Below, piece after piece: positions 33,449 through 44,852 of a stretch of 64,000 bases of DNA. The position numbers and the translations under genes are program-made. The notes under the pieces are model-generated. The model was not told the origin of the DNA, did not search any database, and saw only the letters and a program-made list of their open reading frames with translations. Each line of letters begins with the position of its first letter. Position 1 is the first letter of the stretch. The DNA comes from Podospora pseudocomata (Eukaryota > Ascomycota > Sordariomycetes > Sordariales > Podosporaceae), in assembly GCF_035222375.1 (NCBI RefSeq), contig NC_085889.1, forward strand, positions 1,612,001 through 1,676,000. The letters are read 5' to 3'.

Positions 33449-34660
33449 ATGAACACAAACAACGAAAAGTCTGTTTTTCTGGCCAGCTCCGAAGACTGGG
33501 AGTCGTGGAACCTGCAGTTCCAAGCCCAGGCTGTGGCCGGAGGCCTATGGAGTCACATTCAAGGGCTTACCCCGTTCCTCAATGAGCCTGTGGCTCCAGA
33601 TCTTGCACACCACAAGCACAAGACCCCTAGTCAATCGACTATTACAGCCAGGGCTCGTACGGAATCTGTAGCCGGCGACGATGAGGCTAGCCAAAGCAAC
33701 CCTCCGATCACCATTGCAGACCTGACACCTGATGGCTTCCGCACCTACCAGATGGATTGGACGATTTACCAGGCCAACAAAAAGGAATACAGCCAACAAT
33801 TCGAAATCGTCAAGCAACTGAAGCAGTGGATGTTGAAGACCATCAGCCCACACTTTCAACTCACATCCTGTGATCCGATCGAGCCAGTTACGAAATGGTA
33901 TTCGGCCCTGAAAGCACAAGCCGGAGTCAGTGACGACGAAGCTCTACGAAACGCTCGAGAAGCCTACCGATTGGCCACAAAGCCACTGCTCCGAGCCCCC
34001 AGAGACCTGATCAACTGGTCTGAATCCTGGGAGCAAGCCATAGCTACAGCACAGCGAAAAGGGGTCCCTGAGGCCCTACACACAAAGACGTGGTTCTACG
34101 ATTTTCTAGATGCAGTGAAGCCTGTTCTCGGCCACTGGGTTACATCTTACAAACTATCCAAAGCATCGCAGTTAACCCTGACCTACCGAATGGTAGCCAA
34201 CGACTTTCGGGAGGAGGTGCGGCAATCGACGAAAGCCCGCATACCGGTTGGCAGCCGGATAGCAAAAGGCTCGTTCGGCCCCTCCTTTGCAGGCAAAGAA
34301 GCCAAAGATGCCAATCAGGAGGACGCTCTTGATAGCGAAGTCGAGCCTGGTAGTGATGGGGGGGGACAAAACAATGGCCAAAAACGACAGCGTGGCTCTG
34401 GGTCGAAGAACGGCGAAAGACTCAGAAAGAGGCGAAAAGCCTTGGGCACAGCCAACTCCCCAGAGGGCAGAAGACCTACAACCACATGCCCCTGTTGTGG
34501 CCAGTTCCACCATCTGGAAAAATGCTTCTACGCTTTCCCTGAACTAGCCCCTGAAGGCTTTGTTGAAAGGGAACACGTACGGATGAGGGTGAAAGAGGCC
34601 CTCTTAGATCCAGATCTTCAAAAGGAAGTTGAAAATCTGAAGAAAAAGAAGTCAAATTGA
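33449..34660 (+). CDS. Copia gag-like frame
   Basis: A gag-type protein frame (403 codons plus stop) opens MNTNNEKSVFLASSEDWESW, with a helical capsid-like region. A zinc-knuckle-like CPCCGQFHHLEKC lies near the C-terminus, and a basic tail ends the frame. It is part of the fossil element at 33090-37395. Confidence 0.8.
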   Translation: MNTNNEKSVFLASSEDWESWNLQFQAQAVAGGLWSHIQGLTPFLNEPVAPDLAHHKHKTPSQSTITARARTESVAGDDEASQSNPPITIADLTPDGFRTYQMDWTIYQANKKEYSQQFEIVKQLKQWMLKTISPHFQLTSCDPIEPVTKWYSALKAQAGVSDDEALRNAREAYRLATKPLLRAPRDLINWSESWEQAIATAQRKGVPEALHTKTWFYDFLDAVKPVLGHWVTSYKLSKASQLTLTYRMVANDFREEVRQSTKARIPVGSRIAKGSFGPSFAGKEAKDANQEDALDSEVEPGSDGGGQNNGQKRQRGSGSKNGERLRKRRKALGTANSPEGRRPTTTCPCCGQFHHLEKCFYAFPELAPEGFVEREHVRMRVKEALLDPDLQKEVENLKKKKSN

Positions 34661-37113
34661 CTAGGCCGGAATGTCGGCCGCTGCCCTGGCAGTTTTGTTG
34701 TATCAAAGGGAGCCTTCCACACAGCTGAGTACCCTTTGAAAAATTCTGCTATCCTTGATTCTGGAACCACAATCCATGTCTTTAACCATATATCTAGATT
34801 TGCCAATTACATCAAGGCCCCAGCCGGCGATTTCCTCTGGGCTGGCGAACACCCAGTTCAAATTCATGGATACGGAGATGTGGATATCCAGATTCAGGGA
34901 TCACAACAACAAAGGCGGCCACGACAGCAAATACAACAACACTTTCTACGGCTTCGGAATACGGCCTACTGCCCTGGATTCGCTTGCAACCTTGTATCTC
35001 TACGACAATTACGAAAACAAGGCTTGTGGTGGGATAACAGTCCTGGCAATAACTGTGTTCGGAAGGCCAACAACTCTATCCTTTGCTATCTGACGGATCG
35101 ATACGGCCAGTATGTTCTGGAAGACCTACCATCCACTGTCTCCAATGCAGCCTTCTTCTGCACCCGGCGCAATCGATTCAGCAGCTACACCCAGAAGCCA
35201 CCAAACAAAGCCATTGCCAACCTCTGGCACCTACGGCTTGGCCACCCCTGGCCCTCAGGCACTAGAACAACTCGTCCATCACACGCGAGGAGTTCGAATC
35301 AAGGGGCCCACCACTGTCCAGTGCGATGCATGCGGAGTATCGAAGGCCAAGCGGCAAATCCAACGACGACCGAGAGAGCACAACGAAGGCCCCGGTCTAC
35401 GGCTTGCAATCGACTTCCATGACTTTGAGGAAGGTCTCAAGGGATACAGATACCTACTCCTAGTCACAGACAGGTGGTCTGGCCTAGCCTGGGACTATTA
35501 CCTCAAGGACAGAACCACAGAGTCCATCACAACAGCAATCTCCCACCTCTTTGGCTTTCTTCAACACCAGTACCAACTGAAACACCACCCATTCGGCCCT
35601 CAATTTTTTTGCAAGCTGAAAAAAGAGCACCTCCAAAGCCACGCACAGAAGCAATCTTGGTGCGAAGTGGATAGGTCGGATCCACAGGCACAAGGCCATC
35701 AAACCCTAGACTGTATGTGGGTTTATACCTACAAATTCAACCAGGACGGCACTTTCAAGAACTGCAAGGCTAGATTGGTAGTCAGAGGCGATCAGCAGAA
35801 GCCCACCGCACAAGAAACCTACGCAGCCACGCTGGCAGCCCGATCGTTCCGCACAATGATGGCTATTGCGGCCAGATTCGATCTTGAATTAGTTCAATAC
35901 GACGCAGTCAACGCTTTCGTCAATGCCAACCTTGAAGACACCATCTACATGCGAATGCCTCCTGGCTACCGAACCCCTGGAAAGATCCTAAGGCTAAAGA
36001 AGGCCTTGTATGGACTGCGCCAGTCTCCACTGCTTTGGCAAAAGGAACTCACCACGACCTTACAAACCTTGGGATTTCAGAGTGTTCCGCACGAACCATG
36101 CATTCTAATTCGGAATGGAATTCTGGTGTTCTTCTATGTTGACGACATTGTGTTTGCCTATCGAAAGAAGGATACAGCTGCAGCTCGAACCTTAGCATCA
36201 CAACTGCGGCAAAGATACCAATTAACGGGTGGAAACGACCTCCAATGGTTCCTAGGGATTGAGGTTCTCAGAGATAGAACCAAAGGCCTGATTTGGCTTT
36301 CTCAGACAGCCTACTTCGACAAAAATCGTCACCCTGGCTAGCAAAGAAACCAACAGTACAAAGGTCAAGATCCCAATGGCTACAACAGAATTGCTGCCAT
36401 ACGAGGGCAAGGCCGAGCCTCGGTCGATCACGGCATTCCAGCAAAAGACTGGATCCATCTTATACGCCGCAGTGGTTACCAGACCAGATATAGCATTTGC
36501 GGCATCACGGCTGGTTAGATTCAACACCAATCCTGGACCACAACACCATAAAGCAGCCGATCAAGTGCTGCATTATCTCTATAACACTCGAACACTGGCG
36601 TTGAGGTTAGGGGGTGAAGACGAATTTGTTGTTGCCAGCGATGCCTCATTTGCTGATAATTCGCTCGACCGGAAAAGCTCGCAAGCCTACACGATGAAGC
36701 TGTTTGGCGGCCTAATTGGATGGAGAGCCAATAAGCAAGACACAGTCACCACCTCAACCACCGAAGCTGAGCTCCTCGCCCTCGCACAAGCTACGAAAGA
36801 AGGGTTATTTATAAATCGTCTGCTTGACGAACTGAAAGTTCAACTAGATCAACACCACATTACCATTCAGTGTGATAACAAGCAAACCATTAGGCTGGTG
36901 ACTGCAGAAATGGCTACTTTGCAAACCAAGCTCCGGCATGTGGATATTCACAACCATTGGCTTCGACAGGAGGTCAACCGCAAAACGATAAAAATCGAAT
37001 ACACACCCTCAAACAGTATGACAGCTGACGGCTTGACTAAAGCTCTGAGCAGTCCACTCCACCAGCGTTTCCTCCAGCAAATAGGGTCACAGAACCAAAG
37101 ACCTAGATTCTAA
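34661..37113 (+). other. Copia pol region, broken
   Basis: In order: protease-like segment (AILDSGTTIHVFNH), gag-pre-integrase (LWHLRLGHP), integrase remnant, reverse transcriptase (YVDDIVFA box near 36136) and RNase H (VASDASFAD; TSTTEAELLALAQATKE; CDNKQTIRL). The parts are spread over several frames; the region is non-functional as it stands. Confidence 0.8.
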
Positions 37114-37155
37114 ATGGTATGGTCCAGATCCAGGCTCGGCTAGATCTGAGGGGTG

Positions 37156-37395
37156 TGTCAGACAGAAAAGGGTTCTGGTCAACCAAGCTGAATAGGAGCT
37201 CATGGAAGCTGAAACTGACGTAACCAGTTCAGCTGGACATGGTACCATTTGCCACCAATGCTGTCACCATGTATAGATATAATTGAGGTTCTCAGGCTTT
37301 GAAGGAACAGGAGCACACACAAGGACAAGCAATACAATCACACTGTTGCAACCCCCATGATATTCACCCTCAAGAGTGCATCGTGTTATCTGACA
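37156..37395 (+). repeat. 3' LTR of the Copia element
   Basis: 240 bp, same sequence as the 5' LTR. It is followed by the GGTAC target duplication. Confidence 0.92.
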
Positions 37396-37497
37396 GGTAC
37401 CACCCAGTGGTTCCTGTATAGGGGTATTACGCTTGGGACGTAACAGTCGGCCCTGATCTACGTAAAGGAGGCCTAAATTGTTAACCGTATTGAGAGT

Positions 37498-38320
37498 TGT
37501 TAGAATGGGGTCGCTGAGAGCACTGTAGCTACAGGGGTCTCAGGAGGGTGAAGCAGTTACCCAAGAACTTGGCGAGTGTCGGACTGTGCTGCTGAGTACG
37601 ACGACGCGGTTGTCGAAGGAAGAAAGTGCAACAGGTATTACCTGCAAATACAGAGAGTAGTGAACTGAGATGTTGTAGTCTCATAAAATACTGTAAATGA
37701 TCAATCTTATTGACTGTCTTGACTTATTGTTTCTTAAGGAGAGAAAGAAGCAGAAAAAACCATTGCAATTGGAAGAGGGCTCTTTATGAGCACCTGAACT
37801 CCCTTATCATCCTTATTCAGTAACTTGAATCTATGATCTCATTGATGAGGTGCTCGAGTCGCTCATGATGCTTCTCATATCTCTCATTGTTCGGAGGTCC
37901 GGTCAAGAGCTTGTCCGGAGATCCGGTGAGGAGTCCTGGGAGCCGTTGAGAACACTTGTGGGCGAGCCGTTGAAAGCGCTGTGGGCGAGCCGTTGAGAGC
38001 GCTGTGGGCGAGCCGTTGAGAGCGCTGTGGGTGAGCCGTTGAGAACAATGTGGGCGGAGAATTCCATAAACAAGTGCTGTAAAATTCCATGAATAAATGC
38101 TGCATTTTAACAAGAGTGTCATGGCACTGGCACTGGCACCCTGACCTTATCTTATCATTCACCTGCCCTGCCCCACCGAGCCTTGCAGCCTTGCACCTTA
38201 AATTCCTCGCAGGCCAGGCCAGGCAAAGCCTTCCTTTCCTTTTTCTCTTCTTTAGCTTAGTATCTCGTCAATTGAGTGTAGCCTTGCAGCATTGTCTCTC
38301 GTTTGGCCACTTCGTGACAA
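37498..38320. mobile_element. Solo-LTR-like insertion, family A
   Basis: It begins TGTTAGAATGGGG, ends TTCGTGACAA, and is flanked by a 5-bp duplication AGAGT (37493-37497 and 38321-38325). Removing it rejoins the TPR coding sequence (TTGAGAGT + CAATGTGTGATCC). It contains a TATA-like CATAAAATA (37683-37691) and a GTTGAGAGCGCTGTGGGCGA minisatellite (about 37945-38045). About 820 bp, no coding sequence. Relatives lie at 30750-31310 and 42830-43085. Confidence 0.75.
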
Positions 38321-41300
38321 AGAGTCAATGTGTGATCCGGCCCGAGCGCCTTCTCCTTGCCTTTTAGCGCCCGCTGGTACATCGCCTCGGCTTCTTTTAG
38401 TCGGCCCTGATCTACGTAAAGGAGGCCCAAATTGTTAACTGTATTGAGAGTCGATATGTGATCCGGCCCGAGCGCCTTCTCCGTGCTTTCTAGCGCCCGC
38501 TGGTATATCGCCTCGGCTTCTTTTAGTCGGCCCTGATCTTGGTAAAGGAGGCCCAAATCTTTAACCGTATTGAGAGTCGATATGTGATCCGGCCCGAGCG
38601 CCTTCTCCTTGCCTTCTAGCGCCCGCTGGTACATCGCTTCGGCTTCCCCTAGTCGGCCCTGATCTACGTAAAGGAGGCCCAAATTGTTAACCGTCTCGAG
38701 AGTCGATGTGTGATCCGGCCCGAGCGCCTTCTCCTTGCCTTCCAGCGCCCGCTGGTACATCGCCTCGGCTTCCCCTAGTCGGCCCTGATCTTTGTAAAGG
38801 ATGCCCAACATATGTGTTGCGCCGGTGGTATTAATGCCTTCGAAGTCGCTCTCCCCCCCCCGGAACCCCCCAGCCCACCATGAGCATCTCTCCGCATGCG
38901 GGAGAAGCCGCCGCTGGAGCACCCAATAATCCTCAGTCTTGCTGTCGGGTACTGAGAATCCAACCACCATCACCGCCAGCTGCAGAAACAGTCTTTTCTC
39001 GTTGTCATCCTGTATGTGCGACGTCCACCTGTGCACCACCGGGTGTATGCTGTAGCTGCTGCTGCCGCTGCCGCTGCCGCTACCCTGCACGGACTCTCGG
39101 GCCTCGATCATCGAGTAGCGGAGCAGCAGTCTCGCTGCGTCCAAGAACCTGACTTCGTTGCACGCTATATCGCAGAGCCATCCGGGCCATTGTTCCCCAC
39201 CGTATGCCGCAGCTTGCAGTAGACCGAACCATAAGTCTTTGTTGTCAATAAAAGCCCAGAGCCGCAGCAGATTCGAGGCGTTCCCGTTCCTCGCCTCGAT
39301 TGCCTTGAATGATATCGTCCACGTTGTCCCAATACTTCCCTGCTCGTAATCCACTAGCGGTAAGCTAGACTCGCTGTCAAGCCTCATCAAGTCGTCCCAC
39401 TGCTGCTTGTAGAGCCGAACGTACGACGTAATGTCGAGCCCGGTCTCGCGGAGATATGACGCAGCCTGAGCCAGCGCAAGCGGCAGGCCATCGAGCAAAC
39501 CGAACAGCTCGGTCGCAGTCTCGTCCATAACTGCCACCTATCAGCCTCAGCCTTGAAACTACTAAGTTAAAACCTACCCAATTGTTGCCCATACCACTGC
39601 GTAAATATAGTAGTACCCAATTCTTGGTCCACCTTGTTCAGTCGTTTCGAGTTACCGAGCTGTGCTAGCCTTGATAAACGTGTAGTAATCAGCACCAACC
39701 CGTGATCGCCCGGAAGGTACTGCCGAATATCGTATGTGCCTGTCGACCCGCCTTGCTCGTGGTCTTGGTCGACGTTGTCGAAGACTAGCAGCCAGTCGGT
39801 ATTGTCCGGCCGCGCAAGCCACTCTAACACATCCATCACCACGAGATTAAGATCGTCCTCGGTATTTAAGGCGCGATTCTTGCTCCTGTCTGGAATCTGA
39901 CCTTCTGGTATCCTGCTTACACAGCCAGCAAGACTCTGTCTCAGTCGGTCCTCCGACCTACCATCTAGCCAGAAGACCGAACTGAACGTAGCTTGATGGC
40001 GTCGAGCAAAGTCGGCAGCCAGCTGTGTCTTCCCGATGCCACCAAGTCCGTAGAGAACAAATATCTTGCGTCCGTGACTCCGCCGGGAATGCGGCAGGAG
40101 ATATCGTTCGAGCTCGGCAGTGTCGGACGGTCTATCAACAAATTTACTCGATACCGGCACGCCCCGTAGTGTGAATATCGTCTGGTAGCGGCCATAATCT
40201 AGCACCGATCGGATTAATGGGGAATAGGAACTAGGAAACGATGGAGTAAAGCTAATAAAAACTAGACTAACACTTTCGTCCCGCAAGGTTATTTGCGCAC
40301 GCTTTCATCTGCTTGACTACGCGCTGCGACGCAACGTAGCGCCTAGTCGCCGCCGCAATCTCTTTCTTCTTCTTCGACTCTTCCAAACCGACATCCTCGA
40401 GTCCGTGATCGACATTAAAGCGATAATAGCGTCCTTCGTCGTCGAGGTTCGAGTGGTCGCGGCGGAACTGCTCAGCTGTCTTTTCCGTCTCGGTCGCAAG
40501 TTCTTTTAGGGTAGCCCAGATCCCGAAGACGTCGTCGCGCACCGGCTTCAGCGCAGGTACTCCTGTGCCGATCGAAACCACGCATTTAAGCCGCCTGCCC
40601 CGCAGCTGATCACCCCACACATCTCGGGCCTGGGTCCACAGCGCGTAGACAGGGTTGTTTGCTCCCAGCGCGCCGTCGACGAATTCCTCATCAAAAGGGC
40701 CGATGGCAATGGGGTCGAAGAAAGTTGTGGCGGCAGACGTAGCGCAGCACGCCTGCCATATTTTTGTAGAATTCAGGAGGTCGGTGCCGCCACGGGGGGA
40801 TCGATAGCTCGTTAGGCAGACGGTGTCGTTAGTTTCTTTGCTTGTCGCGCAGACGAATCTAATAGGTTAGCAGCGTACAAGCCGAAAAGGCGATATAAAA
40901 CATACACCTTGCAAGGCGCATCGGGAGCGTCCTTGAGTAGTGCGTTTTCGTCGAACCCGCGCTCTACCAGGATCTTCTTCACGGCTCGCTCGAGCTCGGC
41001 GGCGTCGAACCGACCCTGGAGCTTGCCTTTAATCGTAACCCGGCGGCTCTTTTTCTCGAAAACGCTATCGGACAGTGAAGCATAGGCGTGGATGCAGTTG
41101 TCGACGGTCATTTGCAGACGGCCTAGCATGATGGCAATAAGGCCGCCGGTGCTGGTGCCGCCGATCATGTCGAAGTAGTCGCTGTCACGGCAGGGCAGAC
41201 CACTGCGCCAAACCTGTTGTGATTGCTATCAAAAGCTACAAGTGAGCCAAGCTTCCTGGCTTGGCTCGCTCCAGTGGTATATATATGGTGACGCCGCCAC

Positions 41301-41436
41301 AGCCGTCACAGTCGCAGGGCTTAGGTGGCGACTCAGCATCGATGGCGGTCATGAGCTGCTGGAGGATCAGGAGCGAAGACAGGCCGCGCACGCCGCCGCC
41401 GTCAAGGGCGAGCAGGCGGATGTCGCTGCCGGGCAT

Positions 41437-42829
41437 GACGGCGCAGATGCAGCTGATGTAGCGGATGCAGTGGGTGCAATATGGTATTCGAGACGGCAGT
41501 GAGATAGGGCTAGGGTGTGGTTGGAAGAGGAATCCGAGCTATCTAGGAGCCCAGGCCGACAAGGCTGCGGGGGCTGAATTGCTGGCACCGCGGCTGAGTT
41601 GGCAGCGGCTGGAACAAGCAGATGTAAAGAGAGCATAGAGCTTTATTTATTTATTTATTTAGTCGTTTCTTAACGTTTCTTACCTTCACCCTAGCTTTAT
41701 CTCGCCTATGCGAACGGCCTAGCAAGAGGTTCATCACTCGATATTCGAATCGCAAGGGAAACGCAGGTCGTCCCTACTACAAATGGCAGCCTTGCGGCAA
41801 GTTTCTTTGTTTCGCAGACCACCGAGGCAACGATCCCAACAGCCCGCCATGCTACTGCGGCGTTTCGAGTAACAGACAGTTGGCTGGTAGGGAGACGAGC
41901 GTTCCCCGCGGAGTACACTACGTGTGTAGGCTAGGAGTTTGCACGTTCTACCAGCCGCACATTGGCGGGAACGGGAGGAGCAGGTCACGGTAGATGATAA
42001 CGATCTTGTACATTGCATGCCAAGCTTGGTATCCTGTAAGCTCATATAGCGCAGCCGTAAGGCCCTTCTCCCGACAACCTGCCCGTCATCTCCTTGAGCT
42101 GCGTGTCTGCGTCGAAGCGCTATTCCCGAGGATATGCCGAGAGTGATTCAATTTGAATAGGGAAAGGGGGAAGGACATTGAGGACGGAGGCCTCCGAGCC
42201 CTAGGGAACAAACCACCAGACTCCTTCGCCGTTGTGAGCCTGGCAGTCGAAGACGCTGCAGTAACGACGCCAAAAACCCGCCATCCTGCCCTTCGCACCC
42301 TCTGCTAGTACATTTACTGCTTCCTTTCTATTTACCCTAAGCGAGATTGAGATTGAGGAGGGTCAGAGATGAGCTCATATTGAGACAGCTCTGGGCCAAA
42401 AGGAGGAAGCAACGACATCAATTAACTGGCTCTTTCAACGGGAAGGCTGGACGAGTACTGGCTCGCGAAGGAATTAGAGGAGAAAAACTGGAATCTACCG
42501 CAGGGACAGGCTGCAGAAGAAAACGCCCATCAACGCCCACGGCGCCGCGGCGCGAGAATCCCGGGGTTCTAGGACCGGGAAGAGCCTTAGCCAGGTCATG
42601 AGAGGCAGACTCACCCTAGGAGGGAAGGGGTGGACTCCGCAATCAAGCACACAAAAACTTTCCAAAGTGGCATCGGTTCTGGGAAGAGTCCAAGCTCCTT
42701 TGTCACCAAGCCGGGTAGAGGAGACTCGGACAAGTGGATTGTAGGAGACATAGAGTTGGCTGCTATCTCCACGCACCGGTCCATCGGTCCTCTTCTGATT
42801 GGTTAGCTCACAGCGAGCCAGAGTTTTCT
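41437..42829. other. Upstream region of the NLR gene
   Basis: It includes a TTTA microsatellite (about 41643-41662). No supported gene; several short frames are noise. Confidence 0.45.
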
Positions 42830-43085
42830 GCCACAGCTGCCACAGCGAGCCACAGTGCTCTCTGTCAGAACTCTCAACAGATTGAAGCCACGGCAGCCAC
42901 AGCGTTCTCAACGGCCCAGGACCCGGCAGCCACAGCGTTCTCACCCACTGGAATCAATCGAATACGAGGGACTCAACAGGGCTTATCAGCGATACAAGCC
43001 ACTGTGGGCCACTGAACCGATAGAAGTTGTGGGAAGCGATAAGGAGGAAAACGAGGTCTTCAATGCCCATAAAGGGCTTGGGTGA
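42830..43085. mobile_element. Family A LTR fragment, reverse orientation
   Basis: The reverse complement matches the family-A elements: AACGATAAGGAG..AACGAGGTCTT, GCCTATAAA/GCCCATAAAGGGCT, and repeated CCGTTGAGAACGCTGTGGC units. Old, partial, ends unclear. Confidence 0.5.
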
Positions 43086-44852
43086 GCGGTGGTGAGCTCA
43101 AGGTGAGCCGAGGGTGAGCCGAGGGTGAAGCGAGCCTGATTTTGGGCTAACCATGTTTGGACGAGACAGAAAAGTTTTTAGAGACCGACTACCTAAGTAA
43201 AAGACATAAGCAACCACTTCATGTCCAACAAGGACATCAGAATATTAACCACCCACCACCACCCTCCCTCTTTTTCCCATAAAAACAGGACAGAAACCCA
43301 ACCCGCAACCCCCAGCCTCTCCTCACGTCCTCACCAAGCTAATCAAACCTCCCCCAATAAGGACACCCACCCACAGCACAGGGGTATTTATTCGACACAA
43401 CCTCTTCAACCCTGCCATTCACACCACCACACTCGACATTTTCTTTTTTTATCTTTAAGTCAGCAACCTGATTCCAAACCATGAAAAAACAAGATAGACA
43501 TAAACATACCGCAGCTCTCACACAAACTCGTAATCCTATGCCCGCAGCGGTGGTGAATGATGATTCTAAGGGTGCACATTCTCCCAGGGTATGTAGTAGT
43601 AGGTATGTTACACTTGCGTCCTGTGATCTGCCAAAACAACAAGACAAATCAACTTATCTATACGTAGGTAGGTAGGTGGGGATAAAGATATTTGATAAGG
43701 TAGGTAAGCAAAGATTTGCTGTCGTCTCTATTTCCAAGTTCCGGACTTGATGACACGGTAACTGAGCCGCAAAAAGCAGGTGAGGTAAGTGGCAGTCGTC
43801 AAATGTGGAAACTTTTTTTTTTTTTTGCTGCTGCCGCACTCGCAAAGAGCCAATGCGGGCACAAGCCAGACACGGGGAGGTGGTGGAACTGACAAGTGGT
43901 TCAAGAAAGTCGTGGACAAGAGTCGAAGTCGTGAAGAAAGAGGGGGCCAAGGTGGGCATGCCTCTGCTTTTAACTTCGTGGCGTAGGACCCCATAGTCGA
44001 AAGCAGACTAATCATACCTACCCAGGGTTTTGATAACACGCCTTATTCAACATAGTCATCCTCCATGGCCAGCAGTAGGTATGTATGGCTCACCACTTCC
44101 CTCCCAACACCATCACCAAACCACATGCCAGGTCCTAGTCACACACAAACACACACACACACACACATTGACCATACCCCTCACTTCTCTCGTCTGCTGC
44201 TCCACCCCTTTCATTCCCTCCTCAATGCTATACCGTCTGTGCCATCGATATCGGACAGGTGGGTAGGTTGGTAACGGTTCCTCATTATACCCCTTCCCGA
44301 CTCCCGAGGTGCCGACATGACGGAGTCGTCTGTGCAAGAACTACTATTACTTTGTAACGAGGCGTTGCCGGTAGATAACCTAGTGGCGATGAACACCTAT
44401 CATCACTGGCATACATTGCTATTTGACAGTTCTCTTCGAGCTGGGGCGACGATGATGACCATAGGTACCCAGGCAGATCCCCACGGGCCATCCATTCATA
44501 CAGCCCGCGCTCATCCAGGTCAGCCATCCACTTGTGTCCGATAAACGCCATACCAAACCCTTCGTATACACCTACCCCCCCTAAGATATTGAAACCACCC
44601 AAAAGTACTCCTAAGAAACTGGTCAACTGACTCCCTTTTCAGCACTCAAATTTACTCGCTCAAAAGATAATTACCCTCCCACCTACCCGTTCTATAACAT
44701 TAATGCCATCCCATGTCACAGCCCGTCTGGTGTAAATCCGAAACCTTGTCCCGCCCGCTTCTGATCTTTGGCCTTTTCGTCTGTCGTCAACATCATACTA
44801 AAGTGGACCCAATGTTCGGATACCTCAAGATCCGAAACAAAACAAGGCGACA
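43086..44852. other. Intergenic, simple repeats only
   Basis: It holds a short GGTGAGCCGAG tandem (43088-43130), a T14-like run (43812-43825) and a CA microsatellite (44140-44168). No gene supported. Confidence 0.5.

Larger units (their letters stand above)
33090..37395 (+). mobile_element. Ty1/Copia-type LTR retrotransposon, young but broken
   Basis: LTRs at 33090-33329 and 37156-37395 (240 bp each, TGTCAGACAG...TTATCTGACA) look identical by eye. The target duplication is GGTAC (33085-33089, 37396-37400). The order of parts is gag-like frame, aspartic protease, gag-pre-integrase, integrase, reverse transcriptase, RNase H; integrase before RT places it in Ty1/Copia. Identical LTRs imply very recent insertion. 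The coding part is broken, with roughly three breaks. It is nested inside solo LTR family B, itself inside the NLR gene. Confidence 0.92.
32693..37445. mobile_element. Solo LTR (family B), split by a Copia insertion
   Basis: The left part is 32693-33089, the right part 37401-37445. It begins TGTTACAACCTGCACC and ends GGGACGTAACA (TG...CA). It is flanked by a 5-bp target duplication GTCGG (32688-32692 and 37446-37450) inside the TPR coding sequence. About 440 bp without the insert. A related copy in the opposite orientation lies at 59673-60178. Fossil of an unplaced LTR element; no coding sequence. Confidence 0.85.
32100..38815 (-). repeat. 126-bp TPR tandem array, in three pieces
   Basis: The unit encodes LGLLYVDQGRLGEAEAMYQR plus ALEGKEKALGPDHISTLNTV, 42 residues. 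Pieces lie at 38326-38815, 37451-37497 and 32100-32692, interrupted by the two insertions. Units are nearly identical at DNA level, including synonymous sites, which indicates recent duplication or gene conversion. Confidence 0.9.
31918..41436 (-). pseudogene. Patatin-NB-ARC-TPR NLR gene, split by mobile elements
   Basis: The minus-strand start at 41436 reads MPGSDIRLLALDGGGVRGLS (GGGxRG oxyanion hole). Then come GGTSTGG (GxSxG nucleophile) and EEFVDGALGANNP (catalytic Asp), so the patatin phospholipase domain is complete. Clear introns are 40859-40905, 40199-40271, 39531-39577 and 32013-32063; each restores sense (CKVFVCATSKE, GRKYYGRYQ, QLVMDETATELF, QTQGLSIKTH). The first intron (about 41220-41313) is not resolved. 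NB-ARC: YGLGGIGKTQLA P-loop, WLLVFDNVD Walker B, LVLITTR and GLPLA. About ten kinesin-light-chain TPRs of 42 residues follow. The C-terminus PRRKSRAEVLEKLKARFRKF ends at 31918. Such NLRs mediate non-self recognition and membrane-lipase killing in fungi. The TPR array is interrupted at 37498-38320 and 32693-37445, and one repeat has a stop at 32398-32400. The gene as a whole is inactive, though the first five exons could still make a truncated protein. Confidence 0.85.

Noticed and set aside
44140-44168. CA repeat as a functional Z-DNA or regulatory element
   Set aside because: Possible, but nothing beyond the repeat itself supports it.
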